A stretch of DNA of 64,000 bases, from positions 1 to 64,000 of the forward strand of contig JAHBZT010000004.1 in the NCBI GenBank assembly GCA_019635315.1. Direction: 5' to 3'. Below the pieces are notes generated by a model. The model searched no databases and had not been told where the DNA came from. It saw only the letters and a list, made by a program, of their open reading frames with translations. The DNA comes from Rubrivivax sp. GTDB taxonomy: Bacteria > Pseudomonadota > Gammaproteobacteria > Burkholderiales > Burkholderiaceae_C. Within the stretch, counting starts at the first letter, position 1; every line of letters begins with the position of its first letter. The position numbers and the translations under genes are program-made. Positions 1 to 7,080 of the stretch are shown here, piece by piece.

Positions 1-71
1 ACGCGGCTTCGCTGCGCCAGTGTCGGCAAAGCGCCGCAAGCGGCCATCGACCTGCCAGCGCCCCAACCCGC

Positions 72-674
72 ATGGCGGGCCACGCAGCACGCGCGGGAGT
101 CCCTGAGATGGCGGCGGCATCCACATCCTCCGGCCGCACGCCGCGCGCCCGCCGTGCGCGGCGCGGCGACAGTGCGGAGAAGGTGGTCTGGGAGGTGGTC
201 GACGGCGACGGCAGCAGCCTGCAGGCGGCGGCCGAACGCTGCCGCAAGCTGGTGCGCCGGCGCGCGCTGCTGGCCGCCGGCGTGGCGATGGTGCCGGTGC
301 CGGGGCTGGATTGGTTGACCGACGTCAGCGTGCTCGTCTCGCTGCTGCCGAAGATCAATGCCGAATTCGGGCTCACGCCGCAGCAGATCGAGCGCCTGGC
401 ACCGGACCGCCGCATCGTCGTCTACAAGGCGATCAGCGCCGCGGGCGGGCTGCTGGTCGGGCGCGTCGTCACGCAGGACCTGGTGCTGCGGCTGATCAAG
501 CTGGTTGGCGTGCGGCTGACCACGCAGCAGGCCGCCAAGTTCGTGCCGCTGGCCGGGCAGGCGGTGTCGGCGGCGCTGACGTATTCGGCGCTGCGCTTCG
601 TCTGCGAACAGCATATCCGCCAGTGCCTGGCAGTGGCGCACCAACTGCAGCAGTTGCCGGCCCCGGGGCATTGA
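72..674 (+). CDS. Conserved hypothetical protein with DUF697-like hydrophobic core
   Basis: A 200-residue protein of unknown function. The first ~45 residues are low-complexity and Arg/Ala-rich. From about residue 56 comes an Arg/Lys patch (RCRKLVRRR), then a hydrophobic stretch with MVPVPGLDWLTDV, and further hydrophobic helices near residues 115-135 and 150-175. This layout resembles the small membrane-associated DUF697/YcjF-like proteins, but that is recognition by eye and not a proven family assignment. The annotated ATG gives the longest form; a second in-frame ATG 12 codons in (position 108) is equally possible because neither has a clear ribosome-binding site. It stands alone upstream of tRNA-Pro. 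Confidence 0.65.
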   Translation: MAGHAARAGVPEMAAASTSSGRTPRARRARRGDSAEKVVWEVVDGDGSSLQAAAERCRKLVRRRALLAAGVAMVPVPGLDWLTDVSVLVSLLPKINAEFGLTPQQIERLAPDRRIVVYKAISAAGGLLVGRVVTQDLVLRLIKLVGVRLTTQQAAKFVPLAGQAVSAALTYSALRFVCEQHIRQCLAVAHQLQQLPAPGH

Positions 675-714
675 GCCCGGGCTGCATTCACGGCGTGGCG
701 CCGACCCCCGTCGC

Positions 715-720
715 TACAAT
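715..720 (+). promoter_or_regulatory. Candidate -10 box for tRNA-Pro
   Basis: TACAAT lies 11 bases before the mature 5' end of the tRNA, the right place for a sigma-70 -10 element. No convincing -35 hexamer is seen at 16-18 bases upstream, so the call rests on the hexamer and its position only. Confidence 0.35.
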
Positions 721-731
721 CCGGGCTTCGT

Positions 732-808
732 CGGGGTGTAGCGCAGCCTGGTAGCGCAACTGCTTTGGGAGCAGTGGGTCGGACGTTCGAATCGTCTCAC
801 CCCGACCA
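732..808 (+). tRNA. tRNA-Pro (anticodon TGG)
   Basis: A complete cloverleaf of 77 bases with the CCA end encoded. The acceptor stem pairs CGGGGTG with the bases before ACCA (CACCCCG). The anticodon loop reads CTTTGGGAG with anticodon TGG, and the T loop is GTTCGAATC. Proline with TGG reads CCA and wobbles to other CCN codons. Confidence 0.95.
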
Positions 809-811
809 GTC

Positions 812-830
812 CGCCGGCGCACGCCGGCTT
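812..830 (+). terminator. Hairpin after tRNA-Pro
   Basis: GCCGGC, four-base loop GCAC, GCCGGC, then TT. The 6-bp all-GC stem directly after the tRNA is terminator-like, but the T tract is only two bases, so termination is uncertain. Confidence 0.35.
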
Positions 831-881
831 CGGGTTCGGGCCGCGCCGTCGCTGCCGGACCTGCCGCCAGACGACCAGGCT

Positions 882-1430
882 TCAGGCCGCGCCGCGCACC
901 GGTGTCGTCGCCGCCGCGACCCGGCGCGAGAACTGCGCGTCGTGCGGCTCGATCATCCCCTTGTCCAGCGCCGGCCGGCGCAGCGGTGCCACGCTGTCGT
1001 CGATCTCGCCGGCGAGCTTCTGCGCCAGCCCGTGCGCGGTGGCGACCAGCCAGGAGCCGGTGTCGCGGTCCTCGTGCGTGTCCTGGTCCAGGAAGTGGTC
1101 GGCGGCGCGCGCCGCGGCGTGCAGCTGGTGCGTGCGCACGCGCAGCGCCGACACGGTCTGGCGCAGCACCGTCGCGTCGGCAGGGCTGTCGCGCAGCGCG
1201 CGCGCGAAGCCGTCGATGTCGGTGGCCAGCTCCTCGGCCAGCTGCAGTGCACAGGACATCAGCCACGAGCCGGTGTTGCGGTCCTCGGTGCTGTCCTGCG
1301 CGTTGTAGTGGTCCGCGGCGCGCGTGGTGGCGCGCAGCTGGTGCGCGCGCGCGCCCAGCAGGCGCAGTGTCTGGTGCGGGTCGTCGCCGAGGCTGACGAC
1401 GGCGCGCGGAACGGGGCGGGGGTCGGACAT
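882..1430 (-). CDS. Internally duplicated helical protein of unknown function
   Basis: A 182-residue soluble protein made of two copies of one motif. Residues 28-77 and 99-146 align without gaps at an offset of 71 residues, each with an AHQL/THQL start, a conserved AADH, an acidic ED-R-TGSWL block and an Leu/Ala helix ending in (D/E)ID. No enzyme motif, signal peptide or membrane segment is visible. The start chosen is ATG at 1430 (MSDPRPVPRA); a longer reading would begin inside unrelated GC-rich DNA. I do not recognise the family. It sits beside a cluster with FNR-like boxes, which suggests but does not show a stress role. Confidence 0.7.
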   Translation of the reverse strand: MSDPRPVPRAVVSLGDDPHQTLRLLGARAHQLRATTRAADHYNAQDSTEDRNTGSWLMSCALQLAEELATDIDGFARALRDSPADATVLRQTVSALRVRTHQLHAAARAADHFLDQDTHEDRDTGSWLVATAHGLAQKLAGEIDDSVAPLRRPALDKGMIEPHDAQFSRRVAAATTPVRGAA

Positions 1431-1544
1431 GGCGGGTCTCCGCGGGGTCGGGTCTGCCGCGCCGGGGCGGCCGGCACGGCCCAAGGCCCGATTCTGCCCA
1501 GCTTCGGCCGCTGCCGGGCGTGAAGCGCGACCGCCGCGTCCCCC

Positions 1545-3584
1545 TCAGTCCGGCGTCCAGGCGGCCCGCAGCCGTGCCGCGAGGTCGAAGGCCGGCAGCG
1601 GCTCGCGCGCGGCGTCGGCCGCGCCGGCGGCCACCGGCGCGACCTGCTCGAACAGCGGCAGCAGCTCGTCGGGCAGAAAGCGCGAGCGCAGCGTGTAGAG
1701 GTGGCGGTCGCCCCAGGCGCGCTGCTGCGTGACGTGCAGGCGCTGCGGCACCCACAGCGTCAGCGCGTCCTTCGCGCGCGTCATCGCCACGTAGAGCAGC
1801 CGGCGCTCCTCGTCGATCTCCTCGGCGCGGCCGGTGGCCATGTCGGCCGGCAGGCAGCCGTCGACGACGTTGAGCACGTGCACCGCGCTCCACTCCTGGC
1901 CCTTGGCCGAGTGGATGGTCGACAGCACCAGCCAGTCCTCGTCGCGCAGCGGCGGGCCGGCCTCGTCGCTGCTCGCCGCCGGCGGGTCCAGCGTCAGCTC
2001 GGTGACGAAGCGCTCGCGGCTGGCGTGCCCGGCGGCCATCGCGGCCAGGCGGCGCAGGTCGGCCAGCCGCGTCGCCGCGTCGTCGTGCTGGCGCTGCAGC
2101 TGCGGCGCCAGCCAGGCGATGACCTCGTCCAGCTCGGCGGGCCAGCACGGCGCCTCGCGCAGCCGCTGCAGCAGCGCCAGCAGCGCCGGCCAGGCCTCGG
2201 CGGCGGCGCGCGGCGGCCGGAACGCCGCCAGCGGCCCCGGGTGCTCGAGCAGCCGCCGCAGCGACGCCGGCCCCAGCCCCGGCACCAGCCGCGCGCAGCG
2301 CAGCGCCGCGAGCTGCGAGCGCGGGTTGTCGGCCCAGCGCAGCACCGCCAGCAGGTCCTTGACATGCGCGGACTCGAAGAAGCGCAGCCCGCCGTACTTG
2401 ACGAAGGGGATGCCGCGGCGCAGCAGCTCCAGCTCCAGCGCGGCGCTGTGCGTCGCGGTGCGGAACAGCACGGCCTGGCGCCGCAGCGCCACGCCCTGTT
2501 CGCGCTCGGCCAGCACCGCGTCGGCGACGGCGCGGGCCTGCGCGGCCTCGTCGGCCACGTCGACCAGCCGCGGCCGCGCGCCGCCGCCGCGTTCGGCGCG
2601 CAGCGTCTTCGCGAAGCGCTGCCCGGCCTGCGCGATCACCGCGTCGGCGGCGGCCAGGATGCCCGCCGTGCTGCGGTAGTTGCGCTCCAGCGCCAGCACG
2701 CGCGCCGGCGGCGCGAAGCGGCCCGGCAGCGCGAACAGGCCGGCCAGGTCGGCGCCGCGGAAGCCGTAGATCGCCTGCGCGTCGTCGCCGACCGCGGTCA
2801 GGCCACGGCCGCCCGGTCGCAGCGCGAGCAGGATCTCGTGCTGCAGCCGGTTCAGGTCCTGCACCTCGTCGACCAGCACGTGGTCGTAGCGTGCCGCGAT
2901 GTGCTTGGCCAGGCCGGGGTCCTGCATCAGGTGCCACCAGGCGAGCAGCAGGTCGTCGAAGTCCAGCGAGTGCTGCGCCCGCTTGGCCTCGCCCCAGGCC
3001 GCGAACAGCCACACCAGCGCCGCCTCGTGCTCGGCGCACCAGGGGTAGTGCTCGCGCAGCACCTCGGCCAGCGGCGCGCGCGCATTGACGCAGCGCGAGT
3101 GGATCGCCAGGCAGGTGGCGGCGAGCGGGAAGCGCCGGCGTCCCGTCGCCGTGCTGCCCGTATCGCCCTCGTCGTGCGCCAGGCCCAGGCGCTGGCGCGC
3201 CAGCGCCAGCAGGTCCTGCGCATCGCCGCGGTCCAGCACCGTGAAGCCGGGGTCCAGGCCCAGGCTCGCGGCGTCGTCGCGCAGCAGCCGCGCGGCCACG
3301 GAGTGGAAGGTGCCGCACCAGGGCAGCACCGGCGGCGGCACGCCGGCGCCCAGGCCCAGCGCCTCGTGCAGCAGGCGGCCGGCACGCCGGCTCATCTCCA
3401 GCGCGGCGCGGCGCGAGAAGCTCAGCAGCAGCACGCGCTGCGGGTCGGCGCCGCGCTGCACCAGCGTGGCCAGGCGCGCCGCCAGCGTCGTCGTCTTGCC
3501 GGTGCCGGCGCCGGCGACGACGACCAGCGGCGCGTCGCCATGCTCGGCGGCGGCGCGCTGTTCCGGGTTCAGGGTGGCCAGCAT
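1545..3584 (-). CDS. ATP-dependent DNA helicase, UvrD/Rep family
   Basis: A 679-residue superfamily 1A helicase. Seen in order: motif I AGAGTGKTTT (residues 24-33, Lys30), motif II VDEVQDLNRLQHE near 235, motif III GDDAQAIYGFRGAD near 265, motif IV ERNYRST, motif V STIHSAKGQEW near 555 and motif VI YVAMTRAKD near 600. These are the ATP-binding and strand-translocation motifs of UvrD, Rep and PcrA. The protein is slightly shorter than UvrD (about 720), and the C-terminus lacks the usual long tail, so it may be a UvrD paralogue and not UvrD itself. It is transcribed away from the hydrolase operon; the two share an intergenic region holding an FNR-like box. Confidence 0.9.
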   Translation of the reverse strand: MLATLNPEQRAAAEHGDAPLVVVAGAGTGKTTTLAARLATLVQRGADPQRVLLLSFSRRAALEMSRRAGRLLHEALGLGAGVPPPVLPWCGTFHSVAARLLRDDAASLGLDPGFTVLDRGDAQDLLALARQRLGLAHDEGDTGSTATGRRRFPLAATCLAIHSRCVNARAPLAEVLREHYPWCAEHEAALVWLFAAWGEAKRAQHSLDFDDLLLAWWHLMQDPGLAKHIAARYDHVLVDEVQDLNRLQHEILLALRPGGRGLTAVGDDAQAIYGFRGADLAGLFALPGRFAPPARVLALERNYRSTAGILAAADAVIAQAGQRFAKTLRAERGGGARPRLVDVADEAAQARAVADAVLAEREQGVALRRQAVLFRTATHSAALELELLRRGIPFVKYGGLRFFESAHVKDLLAVLRWADNPRSQLAALRCARLVPGLGPASLRRLLEHPGPLAAFRPPRAAAEAWPALLALLQRLREAPCWPAELDEVIAWLAPQLQRQHDDAATRLADLRRLAAMAAGHASRERFVTELTLDPPAASSDEAGPPLRDEDWLVLSTIHSAKGQEWSAVHVLNVVDGCLPADMATGRAEEIDEERRLLYVAMTRAKDALTLWVPQRLHVTQQRAWGDRHLYTLRSRFLPDELLPLFEQVAPVAAGAADAAREPLPAFDLAARLRAAWTPD

Positions 3585-3652
3585 CGGGAACGCTTCGGGG
3601 TCGGTGTCGCCGAACTGTATGCCTGTCCAGGCGAGGCGGCTGCGAGAGCCGC

Positions 3653-3666
3653 TTGAGCGGGCTCAA
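3653..3666 (+). promoter_or_regulatory. FNR/ANR-like box
   Basis: TTGAGCGGGCTCAA matches TTGAT-N4-ATCAA at 8 of 10 fixed positions and is itself a near-perfect dyad. Its centre (3659.5) is about 41.5 bases upstream of a possible start site near 3701, with a weak CACGAT -10 at 3689-3694, the classic class II activator spacing. If right, the hydrolase begins at ATG 3704 with almost no leader. It also lies 69 bases upstream of the divergent helicase gene. Confidence 0.45.
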
Positions 3667-3703
3667 CGCCAGGGCCGCGAAGCCGGCGCACGATGCCCTG
3701 GCC

Positions 3704-4381
3704 ATGGGTGTCATCGTGCCGCCGCCATCCCTCGCCCAGCGCTGCGACGACATCGTGCTGGCGGCCGACGGCCGTCGCGCCGACTGGCTGCCCTCGACGC
3801 AGCCGCTGGGCGCGGTGGTCTTCGTGCACGGCCGCGGCAGCGGTCGCGGCAGCCCGCGCAACCAGCAGGTCGCGCGCGTCTTCGCCGCGCAGCGCCTGGC
3901 CTGCCTGCTGCCCGACCTGCTGAGCGCGGCGGAGTCGGCCGACCCCTTTCTCGGCGGCGACCTCGAGTTGCTGTGCGACCGCGTCGTGCAGGCGATGGCC
4001 TGGGTCGCCGGCCAGCCCGGCCTGGCCGGCAGGCCGGCCGGCCTCTTCGGCGCCAGCCTGGGTGCCGCGGTCGCGCTGCGCGTGGCGGCGCGGGATCCGC
4101 TGGCCGTGGCCGCGGTCGTCTCGCGCGGCGGCCGGCCGGACCTCATCGAGCCCGAGCTGCCGCGCGTGCAGGCGCCCACGCTGCTGATCGTCGGCGGCCG
4201 CGACACCGAGGTGCTGGCGCTGAACCGGCGCGCGCTGCGGCTGCTCGGCTGCCGCAAGCGGCTGGAGGTGGTGCCGCATGCCACGCACCTGTTCGCCGAG
4301 CCGGGCACGCTGGACGCGGCCGCCGACCTCGCGGCGGCGTGGTTCCGCGAGCACCTGGCCGACGCGGGGCGGCGCGCGTGA
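3704..4381 (+). CDS. Alpha/beta hydrolase (dienelactone-hydrolase-like)
   Basis: A 225-residue cytosolic alpha/beta-hydrolase with a complete apparent triad: nucleophile Ser118 in GASLG, Asp167 in VGGRD, and His195 in PHATHLF. The oxyanion-hole strand is VVFVHGRGSG (38-47). Such small hydrolases are often found next to phosphoribosyltransferases in betaproteobacterial stress loci, but their substrate is not known. The start is ATG 3704; an in-frame TTG at 3653 would place the start codon inside the FNR-like box and has no ribosome-binding site. Its TGA stop overlaps the GTG start of the next gene, so the two are translationally coupled. Confidence 0.82.
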   Translation: MGVIVPPPSLAQRCDDIVLAADGRRADWLPSTQPLGAVVFVHGRGSGRGSPRNQQVARVFAAQRLACLLPDLLSAAESADPFLGGDLELLCDRVVQAMAWVAGQPGLAGRPAGLFGASLGAAVALRVAARDPLAVAAVVSRGGRPDLIEPELPRVQAPTLLIVGGRDTEVLALNRRALRLLGCRKRLEVVPHATHLFAEPGTLDAAADLAAAWFREHLADAGRRA

Positions 4382-5082
4382 GGCCCGTCGCCGGCGTGAC
4401 CTTGCCCTTCAGCGACCGCGCGCAGGCCGGCCGCCTGCTCGCGCAGCAGGTGGCGGCGCTGGGCCTGCGGCCGCCGCTGGTCGTGCTGGCGCTGCCACGC
4501 GGCGGCGTGCCGGTGGCGGCCGAGGTCGCGCGCGCGCTGCAGGCGCCGCTGGACCTGCTGCTGGTGCGCAAGATCGGCGCGCCCTGGAACCCCGAGCTGG
4601 CGGTCGCGGCGGTCGTCGACGGCGAGCCGCCGCAGACCGTGATCGACGAGGAGACGCTGGCCGCCAGCGGTGCCGGGCACGACCATGTGCAGCGCGAGCT
4701 GCCCGCGGCGCTGCGCGAGATTGCGCGCCGCCGCCATCTGTACATGCACGACCGCGCGCCGCGGTCGCTGCAGGGGGTCACCGCGGTCGTCGTCGACGAC
4801 GGCATCGCCACCGGCACCACGGCACGCGCGGCGCTGCGCGGCGTGCGCCTGCACGGTGCCTCGCACGTGGTGCTGGCGGTGCCGGTCGCACCGGCTGGCA
4901 CGCTGGCCGAGCTGGCCGCGGAGGTCGACGACGTGGTCTGCCTGGCGCAGCCGTCGCCGTTCGGCGCCGTCGGCCGCTTCTACCGGGACTTTCACGCCGT
5001 CGAGGACGACGAGGTGCTGGCGGCGATGGCCGCCGCGCGCGATGGCGGTGCCCCAGCATCCGATGGAGCGAACGATGCCTGA
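4378..5082 (+). CDS. Phosphoribosyltransferase family protein
   Basis: A 234-residue type I PRTase-fold protein. The PRPP-binding loop is VVVDDGIATGTTARAAL (about residues 136-152), an acidic pair followed by the TGTT turn. The N-terminal part has LALPRGGVPVAAEVA and DLLLVRKIGAPWNPELAV, the pattern of the stand-alone PRTases that occur in stress clusters and not of purine or pyrimidine salvage enzymes; the substrate is unknown. The GTG start at 4378 overlaps the previous stop (GTGA), and the C-terminus overlaps the start of the GlgC-like gene by 8 bases, so all three genes form a tight operon. Confidence 0.82.
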   Translation: MRPVAGVTLPFSDRAQAGRLLAQQVAALGLRPPLVVLALPRGGVPVAAEVARALQAPLDLLLVRKIGAPWNPELAVAAVVDGEPPQTVIDEETLAASGAGHDHVQRELPAALREIARRRHLYMHDRAPRSLQGVTAVVVDDGIATGTTARAALRGVRLHGASHVVLAVPVAPAGTLAELAAEVDDVVCLAQPSPFGAVGRFYRDFHAVEDDEVLAAMAAARDGGAPASDGANDA

Positions 5083-6454
5083 ACCCGATCGGAGCCGCGC
5101 CGCCGGCCCCTGTGCGCTGCCGGCGCGCGCGGACCCGGCGCTGGCCGACTGTGTCGCGCTGGTGCTGGCCGGCGGCGGCGGCACGCGGCTGCGCCCCCTG
5201 ACCGAGGGTTGCGCCAAGCCGGCCGTGCCCTTCGGCGGCACGCTGCGCATCGTCGACTTCGCGCTCGCCAACAGCCTCAACTCCGGCCTGCCTGCGGTGG
5301 GCGTGCTGCTGCAGTGCGAGGCAGCGTCGGTGCAGCGTCACATTCAGTCGGCCTGGGCCGGTGCGCCGATCACGCTGCTGCCGCCGCCGCCCGGCAGCCC
5401 CGGTTATGCCGGCACGGCCGACGCGGTGCGCCAGCAGCTGCCCTGGCTGCGCGCGCGCGGTGCACGCCGCGTCGTGGTGCTGGCCGGTGACCACGTGGTG
5501 CGCATGGACCTCGCGCGGCTGCTCGCCGAGCACCAGGCGCGTGGTGCCGAGGTCAGCGTGGCCACCCTCGCGGTGCCGCTGGCCCAGGCGCGCGAATTCG
5601 GCGTGCTGCGCACGGCACCCGGCGGCCACGTCACCGGCTTCACCGAGAAGCCGCGCCAGCCCGAGCCGCTGCCCGGCCGCAGCGACGTCGCGCTGGCCAG
5701 CATGGGCATCTATGTCTTCGAGTTCGGGCTGCTGGCGCAGGAGCTCGAGCGCGACGCCGCGGACCCGCGGTCGGCGCACGACTTCGGGCGCGACCTGCTG
5801 CCGGCGCTGGTCGGCCGCGCGCGCATGTTCGCGCACGACTTCGCCCGCAGCGCCGTGGCCGCAGCCGAGGACGCCCGCGAGGGCGCGGCCGCGCCCTACT
5901 GGCGCGACGTCGGCACGCTGGACGCCTACTGGGCGGCGCACCAGGACCTGCTCGGGCCGCGGCCGGGCATCGACCTCGCCGACCCGGCGTGGCCGCTGCA
6001 GCCCGACGCGTCGGCACGGCCGCTGCGCTGCGTGGCCTGGCACGGCGTCAGCGAGTCGCTGCTCGGCGCCGAGTGCCGCATCGGCAACGCCGAGGTGCGG
6101 CGCTCGGTGCTGGGCCCGGGCGTGCAGGTCGGCGACGGCAGCGTGATCGAGCAGTCGGTGCTGCTGCCCGGGGCCGTGGTCGGCCGCGGGGTGGTGCTGC
6201 GGCGCGCGATCGTGGACGCCGGCTGCGTGCTGCCGGACCGGCTGCGCATCGGCGAGAACGAGGCCGAGGACCGCGCCCGCTTCGAGCTCAGCGCCGGCGG
6301 CGTGGCCGTCGTCACGCAGGCCATGCTGGACGCCGAGCGGCCGCTGCCGCGAACCGTCGCCGGCGTCGCGCCGGCCGGGCTGGCGCGCGTTCAGCCGGGC
6401 GGGGCTGCGCGCTCGGGCGGCGGGTCGCTGGTCAGGCCGCTGGCCATGCCGTAG
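5075..6454 (+). CDS. glgC: GlgC-like glucose-1-phosphate adenylyltransferase
   Basis: A 459-residue nucleotidyltransferase. The N-terminal Rossmann half carries LVLAGGGGTRLRPLT, AKPAVPFGG, the GTADAV loop, GDHVVRMD and GFTEKP; the C-terminus has the left-handed beta-helix repeats (IGNAEV, VQVGDGSVIEQSV). These match ADP-glucose pyrophosphorylase, which makes ADP-glucose for glycogen. The usual AGGRG signature reads AGGGG here, so the nucleotide or effector preference may differ. GGAGCG ends five bases before ATG 5075. No other glycogen gene is nearby; the upstream partners are a hydrolase and a PRTase. The 3' end overlaps the convergent response regulator by 64 bases. Confidence 0.75.
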   Translation: MPEPDRSRAAGPCALPARADPALADCVALVLAGGGGTRLRPLTEGCAKPAVPFGGTLRIVDFALANSLNSGLPAVGVLLQCEAASVQRHIQSAWAGAPITLLPPPPGSPGYAGTADAVRQQLPWLRARGARRVVVLAGDHVVRMDLARLLAEHQARGAEVSVATLAVPLAQAREFGVLRTAPGGHVTGFTEKPRQPEPLPGRSDVALASMGIYVFEFGLLAQELERDAADPRSAHDFGRDLLPALVGRARMFAHDFARSAVAAAEDAREGAAAPYWRDVGTLDAYWAAHQDLLGPRPGIDLADPAWPLQPDASARPLRCVAWHGVSESLLGAECRIGNAEVRRSVLGPGVQVGDGSVIEQSVLLPGAVVGRGVVLRRAIVDAGCVLPDRLRIGENEAEDRARFELSAGGVAVVTQAMLDAERPLPRTVAGVAPAGLARVQPGGAARSGGGSLVRPLAMP

Positions 6455-7059
6455 CGGATCAGCGCCGCGGTGGTCGGCAGCTGCAGCTTGTCCTGGATGC
6501 GCCGCTTGTGCGTGCTGACCGTCTTGATCGACAGGTGCAGCTCGTCGGCGATCTCGGTCAGGCGGCGGCCGGCGACGATGCGCGTCAGCACCTGCAGCTC
6601 GCGGTCGCTGAGCTGGGTGTGCGGCGGCGCGGCGGTGCTGCCGCCGAGCTGCATCACGACCCGTTCGGCCAGCCCGGTGGGCACGTAGGCGCCGCCGGCG
6701 AGCAGCTTGCGCACGGCGCCGACGAGGTCCGCGGCGGCGCTGTCCTTGGTCAGGTAGCCCTGGGCGCCGGCGCGGTAGGCGCGCAGCGCGTACTGTTCCT
6801 CGGCATGCATGCTCAGCACCAGCACCGGCAGCCGCGGCTGGTCGTCGTGGATGCGGCGGATCAGGTCCAGGCCGCCGAGCCCGGGCATCGAGAGGTCCAC
6901 GATCGCCAGCGCGAAGCGCTCGCGCCGCAGCAGCTCCAGCGCCTGGAAGCCGCCGCTGGCCTCGGTGACCTGCCAGCGTTCGCCGGCCGATTCGAGCACG
7001 CGCTTGAGGCCCTCGCGCACGATGGCGTGGTCGTCGACGATCAGCAACTGGCGAGGCAT
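6391..7059 (-). CDS. Two-component response regulator, NarL/FixJ type
   Basis: A 222-residue transcription factor. The receiver domain (1-120) has the acidic pair DD at 9-10, phospho-acceptor Asp55 in IVDLSMPG, Ser83 and Lys105. After a short linker the LuxR-type helix-turn-helix (about 148-212) contains LSDRELQVLTRIVAG and LSIKTVSTHKRRIQDKL. It lies 21 bases after the histidine kinase gene on the same strand, so the two almost certainly form one phosphorelay. Its last 64 bases overlap the end of the convergent GlgC-like gene, so strong transcription of one could interfere with the other. Confidence 0.92.
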   Translation of the reverse strand: MPRQLLIVDDHAIVREGLKRVLESAGERWQVTEASGGFQALELLRRERFALAIVDLSMPGLGGLDLIRRIHDDQPRLPVLVLSMHAEEQYALRAYRAGAQGYLTKDSAAADLVGAVRKLLAGGAYVPTGLAERVVMQLGGSTAAPPHTQLSDRELQVLTRIVAGRRLTEIADELHLSIKTVSTHKRRIQDKLQLPTTAALIRYGMASGLTSDPPPERAAPPG

Positions 7060-7080
7060 CGCGCTTCCTTCGCCGCGGCG

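Noticed and set aside
3653-3703. An in-frame TTG at 3653 as the hydrolase start
   Set aside because: It lies inside the FNR-like dyad and lacks a ribosome-binding site; the family fold begins well after ATG 3704.
688-5280. A 1530-codon open frame on the minus strand across the helicase and hydrolase genes
   Set aside because: High GC removes stop codons in shadow frames. Its translation is low-complexity Arg/Ala/Pro without motifs and lies over well-supported genes.
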